Source: Salinimonas profundi (GTDB lineage Bacteria; Pseudomonadota; Gammaproteobacteria; Enterobacterales; Alteromonadaceae). From it: a stretch of DNA of 64,000 nt. The translations under genes and the position numbers were made by a program. The stretch lies in contig NZ_JABBXD010000007.1 in NCBI RefSeq assembly GCF_014750655.1, forward strand, positions 124,001-188,000. Reading direction: 5' to 3'. The number at the start of each line of letters is the position of its first letter. Within the stretch, counting starts at the first letter, position 1. The notes under the pieces are model-generated. The model was not told where the DNA came from and did no database searches. It saw nothing but the letters and a program-made list of their open reading frames with translations. Of this stretch, positions 8,842 to 16,731 are shown in pieces.

Positions 8842-9805
8842 GTCGTCTTATTTCAAGTGTCTCAGTCGTTTTTCTTGAAAAAATATGATAATCACTGAGG
8901 GTTTTCTTTGCTTTAAGATGGAATAAAAAATAGTAATACCTGAAAAAGCTTCTAAAGCTTATCGCCGACGAAGGAACAGAATATTCCAGCATCTTGAAAA
9001 AGTTTGAACAACCGTAAGTAAAATCATTAACAAGCGTAGCGTCCAGTTCTCTCCATCTCTCCACGGGTTTAAAAACACCATGTTTGCGTACGTCGCTAAA
9101 TGCACTGTTCGACTTTTGAGGGTTGAGCGCGCTTGCTACATCGTATTTCGATGGATCTGTGCCTAAAAATTCTGAAACTTGTTCAACATAATGGTAGGGA
9201 TCATTTAGAAACTCTTCGTACTTGATTCGAAATATACTGCTATTATTGTGGTTAATACAATTTGCGTTGATGAGCTTCCAGTTAATTAGGGTATAATTTA
9301 ACCTGTCGCTTTTGGCTCTAAAAGGAAAGGGCGGATTTACCCATCCAAGACGCTCCTGAGATATGCTGACATCACGTCCATCTCTTACCATCCAAATAAA
9401 CTTTGCGTTTTTATACACCTTCAAAATGTCCTTAACATACCTCACATTAGCCGGTGTACTATCCACGATAAAGTGTTTATTGGCGTTGTTCGTCATAGTA
9501 CTTAAAAAGCGAACAAGCAACTCAGGGTAGCTAGTACTTTTATTCAGGATATCAATAAATTGCTCTTTGCTTAGATTTGACCTTTCAAACTGCCGCGATT
9601 CAAACCAGTCACTCAAAAAAGTCAGCTTTTTTTCTTCGTTACCAAAAATATCACCATATCTTTTTCTGCAAACCGTTAAAATTAAAGTCTCGGCTCGGTA
9701 TTCATAAAACGAAGAGTGAGATGAGAGCAATTTCGCCATCATAGTAGTACCTGAGCGTGCTGAGCCAACAACAAATACAGGTATAAAATCCTTGGATACT
9801 TTCAT
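8825..9805 (-). CDS. Sulfotransferase family protein
   Basis: 326 residues. The PAPS 5'-phosphosulfate loop is at residues 13-22 (VGSARSGTTM). The 3'-phosphate-binding segment is FIWMVRDGRDVSIS at about 137-149. The layout (P-loop at the extreme N-terminus, RDGRD near residue 142) fits PAPS-dependent sulfotransferases. Together with the partial sulfotransferase at the left edge it suggests a sulfated surface polymer. It stands alone on the minus strand, with about 180 AT-rich bases upstream in which I see no recognisable regulatory motif. The acceptor is unknown. Confidence 0.88.
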   Translation of the reverse strand: MKVSKDFIPVFVVGSARSGTTMMAKLLSSHSSFYEYRAETLILTVCRKRYGDIFGNEEKKLTFLSDWFESRQFERSNLSKEQFIDILNKSTSYPELLVRFLSTMTNNANKHFIVDSTPANVRYVKDILKVYKNAKFIWMVRDGRDVSISQERLGWVNPPFPFRAKSDRLNYTLINWKLINANCINHNNSSIFRIKYEEFLNDPYHYVEQVSEFLGTDPSKYDVASALNPQKSNSAFSDVRKHGVFKPVERWRELDATLVNDFTYGCSNFFKMLEYSVPSSAISFRSFFRYYYFLFHLKAKKTLSDYHIFSRKTTETLEIRRQKKAP

Positions 9806-9987
9806 CCTTTTTACCTATTAGGTGCTATTAATCGAGACCGCATCGAGTAAATGATTAAAGGGCGGTCAGCAGTGATGTAACTAAAAATAGCACTAAATGG
9901 TTAGTAAATGAACAGGTAAGTGTTAATTATTAAGGGGTTGTCAATGGGAAGGCGTTAACAGAAGAAGGGGAGGCGAAACACTAGGTT

Positions 9988-11049
9988 TTAGCGAAATGCG
10001 CCTTTCACATTATGCTCTATACGTAAATACATGAACGGTTTTTCAATAACCAAGAATGATATGGTTGCTAAAATTAAAATACTAACGGTGCCTAACAACA
10101 TCCCAAAAAGAAAATTATCGGAAAGCTTGAAACCTATCCCAAGGCCGATTGGATGATAGAGGTACATAGGGTAAGAAATCTTTGCCAGGTTCGTAATGAG
10201 TTTGCCATTTACTATGCTCAACCATTTCGCTTCTGATAGTTTCATAATACATAGCATTACAATTATAGCGAGACTGCCTTCAAACGCGAAGCCAATGGTG
10301 TAATGAAAGTCAGGCAAAGATTTAGATAGATTAAGTCCATAGCCAGCAGTGAACATTACTAATAACCAGCTCCAATTGGGTAATGAAAAAGAAGCATAAG
10401 GCTTTTTAGTTAGAAGGAATGCCGCAAGAGAGCCAATTAATAATGAGTCAATCCTCGTATCAAGCGCGTTATAAATCCAGGGTATCTTATTGTCAAAAGA
10501 GACAATTTCAGTATATATCAACATGCGCCAACCAATACTCAATGCGACAAAAGTGATCAATACAGTAACAGGTCTGGATGATTTAAATGCACCGATGAGT
10601 AGCAGGGGATAGACAAGATAAAACTGCTCCATCGTTGAGAGTGTCCACAGATGAGCAACCATACCTGAACCATGGCCATGTAGAGCGTTGAAGTAATTAA
10701 CAGTATGTGTCGCAGCAAAGAAAAGTAGATTGTTTTCCCATGAGTCCCCTAGGATTACCGTGTCGAGAATAAAAGCTGCGATTATAAATGTGTAATAAGC
10801 AGGAGCGATTCTCAAAAATCGATTCCTCCAAAATCTGGGAGTATTTATCGATTTTTTTACATTAATCTCTTTAAGCAAAGAGTTAGTGATAAGAAAGCCT
10901 GATAGCGCTAAAAGAAAAGGGACACCTATACCCCGGAATGTTTCAAAGCCTGCATGGCTGAGAATAATAAAATAAACCGCCAATACTCTGACCAGGTCTA
11001 GCCCTGGGAGACGTTCCTTACTAACGCTAAACTGCTGGCTTTGATTCAT
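9988..11049 (-). CDS. Acyltransferase 3 family membrane protein (OafA/YrhL-like)
   Basis: 353 residues with about ten membrane segments. The family N-terminus is clear: LDLVRVLAVYFIILSHAG with the conserved catalytic histidine, followed by a GVPFLLALSGFLIT segment and RNRFLRIAPAYY. Members transfer acetyl or other acyl groups from the cytoplasm to extracytoplasmic glycans. Its place between a sulfotransferase and PrsT suggests O-acetylation of the locus polysaccharide. It follows prsT on the same strand after a hairpin terminator, so it is probably transcribed separately or by read-through. Confidence 0.88.
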   Translation of the reverse strand: MNQSQQFSVSKERLPGLDLVRVLAVYFIILSHAGFETFRGIGVPFLLALSGFLITNSLLKEINVKKSINTPRFWRNRFLRIAPAYYTFIIAAFILDTVILGDSWENNLLFFAATHTVNYFNALHGHGSGMVAHLWTLSTMEQFYLVYPLLLIGAFKSSRPVTVLITFVALSIGWRMLIYTEIVSFDNKIPWIYNALDTRIDSLLIGSLAAFLLTKKPYASFSLPNWSWLLVMFTAGYGLNLSKSLPDFHYTIGFAFEGSLAIIVMLCIMKLSEAKWLSIVNGKLITNLAKISYPMYLYHPIGLGIGFKLSDNFLFGMLLGTVSILILATISFLVIEKPFMYLRIEHNVKGAFR

Positions 11050-11111
11050 ATGCGGATATACTTTTTTATGAGGTTAGGGATGGTAAGAGTGGGAGATAAC
11101 AAAGTGTAATA

Positions 11112-11146
11112 GACAAAAAGCAAGCCCGCCTAAAAAATCGGGCTCG
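11112..11146 (-). terminator. Likely terminator of prsT
   Basis: On the minus strand AGCCCG, a 10-base loop and CGGGCT are followed by TGCTTTTTG, 8 bases after the prsT stop codon. Confidence 0.65.
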
Positions 11147-11153
11147 CTAATCA

Positions 11154-13736
11154 CTACATTTGCGCTTCAATCTCTTTTTTAGTATTCAAAAGTGCGCTTT
11201 GATTGGGCTTTACCTTTAACGCCTGCTGAATCCATCTGTGGGCTTCGTCCTGCTGACCTTCCTGATTCAGTAACCAGGCGAGATTATTCATTGCACGCCA
11301 GTTAGATTTGTCATCATTGGCAATTTGACGATATTGCTCAATAGATGCCTGAGGATTTGATTTTGCCAGCTCGTTAGCGTAAAGCTCGCGAGTATCTCCA
11401 GCGTTGTCGGTATTTTGTAAATGGGAATCGAGCAGGCTCAATGCTGCTTCATGTTGACCATCGGCTTTCAAAGCGCGGTAAAGCGTTTGAACAGTACTAT
11501 TGTTCGGTGATGTTTCATAAGCCTGTCGAAGGCCATCGATTGCGTTACCGGCGTTTCCATTGGCTATTGCCACTTTACCCTGAATCAGGCGCGCAGCGGC
11601 TGTTTGGCGCTGAGCATCCGATAGCTTTTCAAGCGTGGCCTGGGCTTGTTGCGGTTGCTTTTTCGACAGATAGATGTCCGCTGTAAGCAATATTGCCCTA
11701 TCACTCACATTAGAATCCTGCTCAATCAGCGGTTTAAGTGTACGAATGGCTGTATCGTGTGCGCCCTGCAGTGCTTGTGTGCGGCCCAGCATATAGTAAA
11801 CCGCCGGCGTCGACATTTCGTTTTCAACCAGTTTATTCAGGCGGTATTCGGCTTTTTGATACTGATTTGATTGTAAAAATGCGCGTGCCAGCAAAAACTC
11901 TGCTTTTGGTTTGGTCTCCATCGGGAAGTTTGCATTTTTGCCGATATCGATAGCGCGGCGGGTATCTCCGGTCAGTACATAGGTATACATTTTGGTGTAT
12001 TGGGACGCGTCGTCATTGCCAGTCATCTCAGATACCAGTTTTTTAACATTGGCCTCTGCGTTTTGGCTATTCTGTGCCGACAGGAAAGCTCCGCGAAGTG
12101 CAGGTTCATCGTTGGGAGAGTCAGACAAAATCGCCATAAATTGTGAAAAGGCTGCGTCGTATTGTTCCTGCTCCAGTGCGCGGGCTGCTTTATGATTACG
12201 CGCCGCACTGTTGCCGCTGTCTAGCTGCGCAATTTTGTCATAAATCGCATCCAGCGCATCATAGTTGCCCTGATATTTTTCAAACTCAGCAGCAATCAAA
12301 TAATTCTCAATATTATCAGGCTCCTGCTCCTGCCATTGTTGTAATTGCGCACGAGCCGCTTCCTCGCCATCTTCATTGGCTGTCATGGTCAGGAGAATAA
12401 GCTTAGCCTGTTTGGTATTGCCTTCGGCTTCCTGAGACAGAATACGCTGTGATGACTGACGAACCATTTCCATGCCGGTTTCATCACCGGCAATCAACTT
12501 GAACAGACCCACTTCCTGGCGTTGCTGCTCTGTCTGAATATTCTCTGCGTCAACCTGAGAAAGGATTTGTTTAGCGCCGGAGGAAAACCCATCCTGGATC
12601 AGGCGCATGCCCGTAACAACGGAAAGCTCCGTGTTATCTTCAACCATCTCAGGACTGCGATTGAAAATTTCCAGTGCATCATTGCTGGCACCGGTTTGTA
12701 ATTTGGCCGCGACATACATTTGTTTAGCAGGGTGATTTGCCGGAACCTGATTCACAATACGCTCAAGATTCGCGATGGCCTGCTCATAATTTTTTAGTTT
12801 GAAGTGAGACATGCCTGCCACATAGTGGGTGAGGGCAGAGCTCAACCCCGCATTCTGCGCCTTTTCAATACGGCGTGTAGCGGTTTCAAAGTCTTCCTCA
12901 GACATTGCAACTATTGCGGATAGTTGGTTCGCCAGAGCCTGATTGGGGTAACGTTTAAGTATTTCGTTTATGTAGGGTTTAGCTTCTTCAAACTGTTGCA
13001 GACGAATTAGTGATTCAGCAATATTAAAGTTCAGGCGTAAAAAGGCGGGTTTTTTCTCCAGAAGCTGGCGAAAGTTTTCCAGTGCCACTTCCGTTTTGCC
13101 CATGCCGTACTGGATCTCTGCGATTAGCGATTGCGTCACCCAGTCATCGGAACTTTTAGCTGCAGCACGTTGAAGAATTTCTTCGTTTGCTGTCTGCGTA
13201 TTAACGACAAAGTGATCAACCAGCGTCAGCAGTGTAGCTTCACGTTGAGCCAGGTTTGCACTGTCAAGCTCAGCCAATATCGCCTGGGCTTCAGATTTGT
13301 CGCCCTGACGACCCAGCACCAGTGCTTCGATAATATCTACAAAATCAGAACGTTGAAAGTCGTCTCGTTGTCGTAGCTGTTCAATTGCCTGTAACGTCGC
13401 AGCGTTATCGGCATAAGCGTAAGTAGCACTAACGTAGTTGTCAGTTAATTTTACAGTCGATGCGCCCGCATCCATGGCGCGGTCGTAAGCACTCACCGCA
13501 TTTTCCATGTCACCCATTTCAAAATAGGTTTGTGCTAAAAGCAAACGGGCTTCTGCACTATCAGGGGAATTTTGTACCGCTGATTTTAATGTCACCAACG
13601 CTTCCTGGTAGTTTTTGTTATTAAGTGCACTTTGTGCCTGCTCTAACTGTTTCCCAGTATCTTGTTCGGCGCAACCAGCCATGATTGCAAGTGGAAGGGC
13701 AGCGATAAGAAATTTCTTAGATAGTGTTTTTTTCAT
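11154..13736 (-). CDS. prsT: PEP-CTERM system TPR-repeat lipoprotein PrsT
   Basis: About 860 residues from the ATG at 13736; 32 codons of further upstream reading frame lack a signal sequence. The start gives a lipoprotein signal (MKKTLSKKFLIAALPLAIMAGC). The body is a long solenoid of tetratricopeptide repeats (for example AEARLLLAQTYFEMGDMENAVSAYDRAM and TPAVYYMLGRTQALQGAHDTAI). This length and architecture match PrsT, a marker protein of exosortase/PEP-CTERM exopolysaccharide loci, thought to scaffold export or sorting at the periplasmic face. It lies immediately beside three PEP-CTERM genes, which supports the call. No sigma-54 type promoter was found upstream, unlike its neighbours. Confidence 0.85.
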   Translation of the reverse strand: MKKTLSKKFLIAALPLAIMAGCAEQDTGKQLEQAQSALNNKNYQEALVTLKSAVQNSPDSAEARLLLAQTYFEMGDMENAVSAYDRAMDAGASTVKLTDNYVSATYAYADNAATLQAIEQLRQRDDFQRSDFVDIIEALVLGRQGDKSEAQAILAELDSANLAQREATLLTLVDHFVVNTQTANEEILQRAAAKSSDDWVTQSLIAEIQYGMGKTEVALENFRQLLEKKPAFLRLNFNIAESLIRLQQFEEAKPYINEILKRYPNQALANQLSAIVAMSEEDFETATRRIEKAQNAGLSSALTHYVAGMSHFKLKNYEQAIANLERIVNQVPANHPAKQMYVAAKLQTGASNDALEIFNRSPEMVEDNTELSVVTGMRLIQDGFSSGAKQILSQVDAENIQTEQQRQEVGLFKLIAGDETGMEMVRQSSQRILSQEAEGNTKQAKLILLTMTANEDGEEAARAQLQQWQEQEPDNIENYLIAAEFEKYQGNYDALDAIYDKIAQLDSGNSAARNHKAARALEQEQYDAAFSQFMAILSDSPNDEPALRGAFLSAQNSQNAEANVKKLVSEMTGNDDASQYTKMYTYVLTGDTRRAIDIGKNANFPMETKPKAEFLLARAFLQSNQYQKAEYRLNKLVENEMSTPAVYYMLGRTQALQGAHDTAIRTLKPLIEQDSNVSDRAILLTADIYLSKKQPQQAQATLEKLSDAQRQTAAARLIQGKVAIANGNAGNAIDGLRQAYETSPNNSTVQTLYRALKADGQHEAALSLLDSHLQNTDNAGDTRELYANELAKSNPQASIEQYRQIANDDKSNWRAMNNLAWLLNQEGQQDEAHRWIQQALKVKPNQSALLNTKKEIEAQM

Positions 13737-13831
13737 AGACTCGTCATTTTTTATAAGGCACCCGCTGTACTGTAAGCGGTTTATTAAAAAAGTTAAAGCA
13801 TATACGTATGCAGCACTTTTTTGATCAGGCA

Positions 13832-13863
13832 CAAAAAAGGCGACACACGGTCGCCTTTTAAAA
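13832..13863 (-). terminator. Terminator of first PEP-CTERM gene
   Basis: GGCGAC-5 nt-GTCGCC with flanking A and T runs, 16 bases after the stop codon. Near-identical hairpins follow the other two paralogues. Confidence 0.85.
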
Positions 13864-13878
13864 GTTTTAGTAAGATGA

Positions 13879-14628
13879 TTACTTAGCTTTACGACGGCTT
13901 GATGCGCCCAAACCTAGCAGGCCAAGGCCTAAAACAGCTAGTGTAGAAGGTTCTGGTACGAAGATCGCACTTACATCACCAGTAACTCGTTGTGTGCCTT
14001 CAAACGTGAATCTGTCAACGTCCCCATCAACATTTACGAACGTGAAAAAAGGCATTGGTGAAACAAAGAAGTTTTGACCATTTTCGTTCAATTCGAAGTC
14101 ATAAAACATGAAATCAAACAGACCACCAAATGAGAAGAAGTTAACGATGTTTCTGCCGATGCTTTCACTACCACCAAGTAGTAAATCGTCTGAAGTATTG
14201 ATGCGGCTGAAATCTCCTTCTAGCGCTCTTGTATCGCGGTTAGGGTCAATATATAGCTGGAATGAACCTTGGTCAGCTGACAGGGCACCAAAGGCACCAT
14301 CTTCTGTAGGATCGGCCAGACCACCCTGGGCTGAAAATGTCGCGTACAAGCTATAGTTGGAGCCAATTTGAGAGCCTGATAAAAGGTCATCGCCACCTTC
14401 GTTTGCAAAAAGCTGATTTAAAGATGCAAAAGCAGTTGCTGTGAAGTTACCTTCAGCATCAAAAGAAATGATTTCTTTATAGCCGCCATTTATTTTATCA
14501 GCAGTAATGACTTCGCCACCGTAAGGGGTTTCATCAATTTTGAAATCAAGATAAGCAGCTTGACCAGAGAATGATGCTGCGATACCCGCAGTTAGCGCTA
14601 AGGTTTTTACCAGGTTTTTAATTTTCAT
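13879..14628 (-). CDS. PEP-CTERM sorting-domain protein, PepA-like (copy 1)
   Basis: About 249 residues; the ATG at 14628 has GGAAG 5 bases upstream. There is an N-terminal signal peptide (MKIKNLVKTLALTAGIAASFSGQA). The C-terminus is a textbook PEP-CTERM tail: VPEPST, a hydrophobic helix rich in G and L, then SSRRKAK. The tail targets the protein to an exosortase, which cleaves it and passes it to the surface. The body (ADKINGGYKEI, LYIDPNRDT, FFVSPMPFF) resembles the flocculation-associated protein PepA from memory; that family name is inference. It is the most diverged of three tandem paralogues. Its own sigma-54 type promoter and terminator make it a monocistronic unit. Confidence 0.88.
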   Translation of the reverse strand: MKIKNLVKTLALTAGIAASFSGQAAYLDFKIDETPYGGEVITADKINGGYKEIISFDAEGNFTATAFASLNQLFANEGGDDLLSGSQIGSNYSLYATFSAQGGLADPTEDGAFGALSADQGSFQLYIDPNRDTRALEGDFSRINTSDDLLLGGSESIGRNIVNFFSFGGLFDFMFYDFELNENGQNFFVSPMPFFTFVNVDGDVDRFTFEGTQRVTGDVSAIFVPEPSTLAVLGLGLLGLGASSRRKAK

Positions 14629-14685
14629 TGTTACTTCCATCAGTGTATTCCAATTACAAAACTACGAATTTCATCTGCCTCGACG

Positions 14686-14703
14686 TAGCAGGTATGGTGC
14701 CAA
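14686..14703 (-). promoter_or_regulatory. Sigma-54 (-24/-12) promoter of PEP-CTERM copy 1
   Basis: On the minus strand TTGGCACC-ATACC-TGCTA has GG and GC separated by exactly 10 bases, as RpoN promoters require. The expected start of transcription lies about 48 bases before the ATG. The same arrangement precedes copies 2 and 3. Confidence 0.75.
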
Positions 14704-14765
14704 TTTTATAAGTGACTGATAGTTAAAGCTAATATTGAAATATTTAATAATAAAGTATTAGTCTT

Positions 14766-14783
14766 TGTAAAATAACCCGACAG
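14766..14783 (-). promoter_or_regulatory. Putative enhancer-binding dyad upstream of copy 1
   Basis: The plus strand reads TGTAAA-N7-GACAG. The same motif, with the same internal spacing, lies 64-65 bases upstream of the -24 GG of all three paralogues, as expected for a sigma-54 activator site. PrsR is the natural candidate from PEP-CTERM biology, but it is not in the window. Confidence 0.6.
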
Positions 14784-14805
14784 TATTGCTTTTATTTTTA
14801 GAACA

Positions 14806-14835
14806 CAAAAAAAGCGACCATATGGTCGCTTTTTC
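14806..14835 (-). terminator. Terminator of second PEP-CTERM gene
   Basis: Perfect dyad AGCGACC-ATAT-GGTCGCT with flanking A and T runs, 17 bases after the stop codon. Confidence 0.88.
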
Positions 14836-14851
14836 AGATACTGGTAAACTA

Positions 14852-15604
14852 TTATTTAGCTTTACGACGGCTTGTTGCGCCAAGACCCAACAGGCCAAGA
14901 CCAAGAACAGCCAGTGTTGAAGGTTCTGGAACTGCAAATACTGCACTCACGTCACCCGTCAAGCGTTGTTCACCTTCCAGAGGGAAAGTATCGAAATCGC
15001 CGTCAACGTTAACCATCATGTAGAAAGGCATTGGCGATACAAAGTATGAATCACCCGCTTCTGTCATTTGGAAATCTTCAAACATGAAATCAAACACGCC
15101 ACCGAAGCCGTATAACAGACCAACATTGTCACCAATGGTCAGGCTTTCACCCAACAGCATATCATCAGCAGTACCAGACAGGCTCAGGTCAGCATCTGCT
15201 GCAGTGGTATCACGATTTGGATCGATATACAGTTGAAATGAACCTTGATCAGCAGACAGTGAAGAGATTGAGCCGTTGATGCCTGGCGTGGTCACCGTAC
15301 CTGATGCATTAAAAGTTGCATAAAGGCTGTAGTTCGCGCCAATCATTGATGCAGCACCCAGGTTGTCACCACCTTCGTTGGCGAAAAGCTGGTTCATGTT
15401 AGCAAACGCTGATGCAGTAAAGTTACCGTTACCATCAAAATCGATGATTTCTTTGTAACCGCCGTTTAATTTATCAGCTTTGATTACTTCACCACCATAT
15501 GGAGTTTCATCGATCTCGAAATCCAGGAAGTCAGCGTGAGAAGAAAAAGAAGCTACGATACCCGTAGTTAACGCTAAAGATTTTACCAAGTTTTTAATTT
15601 TCAT
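14852..15604 (-). CDS. PEP-CTERM sorting-domain protein, PepA-like (copy 2)
   Basis: About 250 residues from the ATG at 15604, with GGAGA 5 bases upstream. The signal peptide is followed by DFLDFEIDETPYGGEV. The C-terminal tail is VPEPST, a Gly/Leu-rich membrane helix and TSRRKAK. The body shares ADKLNGGYKEIIDFDGNGNF, LYIDPNRDT and SPMPFYMMVNVDGDF with its neighbours and is much closer to copy 3 than to copy 1. Its role is probably as an exosortase-processed surface or matrix protein. It is monocistronic, with its own promoter and terminator, so the copies can be expressed at different levels from one regulatory design. Confidence 0.88.
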   Translation of the reverse strand: MKIKNLVKSLALTTGIVASFSSHADFLDFEIDETPYGGEVIKADKLNGGYKEIIDFDGNGNFTASAFANMNQLFANEGGDNLGAASMIGANYSLYATFNASGTVTTPGINGSISSLSADQGSFQLYIDPNRDTTAADADLSLSGTADDMLLGESLTIGDNVGLLYGFGGVFDFMFEDFQMTEAGDSYFVSPMPFYMMVNVDGDFDTFPLEGEQRLTGDVSAVFAVPEPSTLAVLGLGLLGLGATSRRKAK

Positions 15605-15655
15605 AACCATCTCCATATTCCAAATAAGTGGTTGAGTAGTCCACGGACAAGAGAA

Positions 15656-15673
15656 TTGCAGTTATGATGCCAG
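15656..15673 (-). promoter_or_regulatory. Sigma-54 (-24/-12) promoter of PEP-CTERM copy 2
   Basis: The minus strand reads CTGGCATC-ATAAC-TGCAA with 10 bases between GG and GC, about 55 bases before the ATG. Confidence 0.78.
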
Positions 15674-15735
15674 ATCGTTATCTGCATGATTTAAATCAGA
15701 AATGGTGTATAAAGGAAACTGCAAATAGAGAGAGG

Positions 15736-15753
15736 TGTAAATAAAGCTGACAG
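15736..15753 (-). promoter_or_regulatory. Putative enhancer-binding dyad upstream of copy 2
   Basis: TGTAAA-N7-GACAG on the plus strand, 65 bases beyond the -24 element, matching the dyads of copies 1 and 3. Confidence 0.6.
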
Positions 15754-15776
15754 TTTCCTGGTTAATTTTCATGCAA

Positions 15777-15806
15777 CAAAAAAGGCGACCTAAAGGTCGC
15801 CTTTTT
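15777..15806 (-). terminator. Terminator of third PEP-CTERM gene
   Basis: GGCGACC-TAAA-GGTCGCC with A and T runs on both sides, 22 bases after the stop. Confidence 0.88.
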
Positions 15807-15827
15807 CAAATTTGGTGTAAACCGATA

Positions 15828-16574
15828 TTAAGATTTACGACGGCTAGTTGCGCCAAGACCTAACAGGCCAAGACCAAGAACAGCCAGTGTAGAAGGTTCT
15901 GGTACGAATACCGCACTTACATCACCTGTTACACGTTGTTGACCTTCCAGAGGGAAAGTATCAAAGTCACCATCTACGTTAACGTACATGTAGAATGGAG
16001 TAGGTGATACAAAGTATGAATCGCCTTCTGCAGTCAGTTCAAAGTCACTGAACATGAAATCGAACACACCGCCGAATCCATACAGTAGACCTACGTTACG
16101 GCCAATGTTCACGCTCTCACCTAACATCATGTCATCTGCAGTGTTAGACAGGCTCAGGTCAGCATCAGCAGCTGTAGTGTCACGATTTGGATCGATGAAC
16201 AGCTGGAATGAACCCTGGTCAGCAGACAGTGAAGAAATTGAACCGTCAACGCCCGGAGTCATTACTGAACCAGATGCAGAGAATGTTGCATACAGGCTAT
16301 AGTTAGAACCGATCATTGAAGCAGCGCCAAGGTTGTCACCACCTTCGTTGCTGAACAGTTGGTTCATGTTTGCAAACGCTGTAGCAGTGAAGTTGCCGTT
16401 ACCATCAAAATCGATGATTTCTTTATAACCGCCATTCAGCTTATCAGCAGTGATTACTTCACCACCGTAAGGAGTTTCGTCAACCTGGAAGTCCAGGAAG
16501 TCAGCGTGGCTTGAGAAAGAAGCCGCGATACCAGCAGTTAGTGCCAATGATTTTACTAAAGTTTTAATTTTCAT
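15828..16574 (-). CDS. PEP-CTERM sorting-domain protein, PepA-like (copy 3)
   Basis: About 248 residues from the ATG at 16574. A signal peptide (MKIKTLVKSLALTAGIAASF) is present, and the tail is VPEPST, a hydrophobic helix, then TSRRKS, shorter than its paralogues' by two residues. The body follows copy 2 nearly position for position (ADKLNGGYKEII, LFIDPNRDT, SPTPFYMYVNVDGDF). It should be exported by Sec and then processed by an exosortase that lies outside this window. The tight similarity of copies 2 and 3 points to recent duplication or gene conversion. Confidence 0.88.
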   Translation of the reverse strand: MKIKTLVKSLALTAGIAASFSSHADFLDFQVDETPYGGEVITADKLNGGYKEIIDFDGNGNFTATAFANMNQLFSNEGGDNLGAASMIGSNYSLYATFSASGSVMTPGVDGSISSLSADQGSFQLFIDPNRDTTAADADLSLSNTADDMMLGESVNIGRNVGLLYGFGGVFDFMFSDFELTAEGDSYFVSPTPFYMYVNVDGDFDTFPLEGQQRVTGDVSAVFVPEPSTLAVLGLGLLGLGATSRRKS

Positions 16575-16630
16575 GTTTCCAATCTCCATATTCCAATTTA
16601 AAAGTGGCTGAGTAATCCACGCTAGAAGTA

Positions 16631-16648
16631 ATGCACTTGTGATGCCAA
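16631..16648 (-). promoter_or_regulatory. Sigma-54 (-24/-12) promoter of PEP-CTERM copy 3
   Basis: The minus strand reads TTGGCATC-ACAAG-TGCAT with 10 bases between GG and GC, about 60 bases before the ATG. Confidence 0.78.
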
Positions 16649-16709
16649 CTTTGCAAATTATTGATTTTTAAGGAGATTGTTGTTTTTCGCCATCTCATAA
16701 AAAAGGATG

Positions 16710-16727
16710 TGTAAAAGTTATTGACAG
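16710..16727 (-). promoter_or_regulatory. Putative enhancer-binding dyad upstream of copy 3
   Basis: TGTAAA-N7-GACAG on the plus strand, 64 bases beyond the -24 element. It lies just downstream of the ThiF-family gene's stop codon. Confidence 0.6.
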
Positions 16728-16731
16728 AAAA

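Noticed and set aside
11441..12400. Several long frames on the strand opposite prsT
   Set aside because: They are shadows of the repeat-rich prsT coding sequence and lack start signals.
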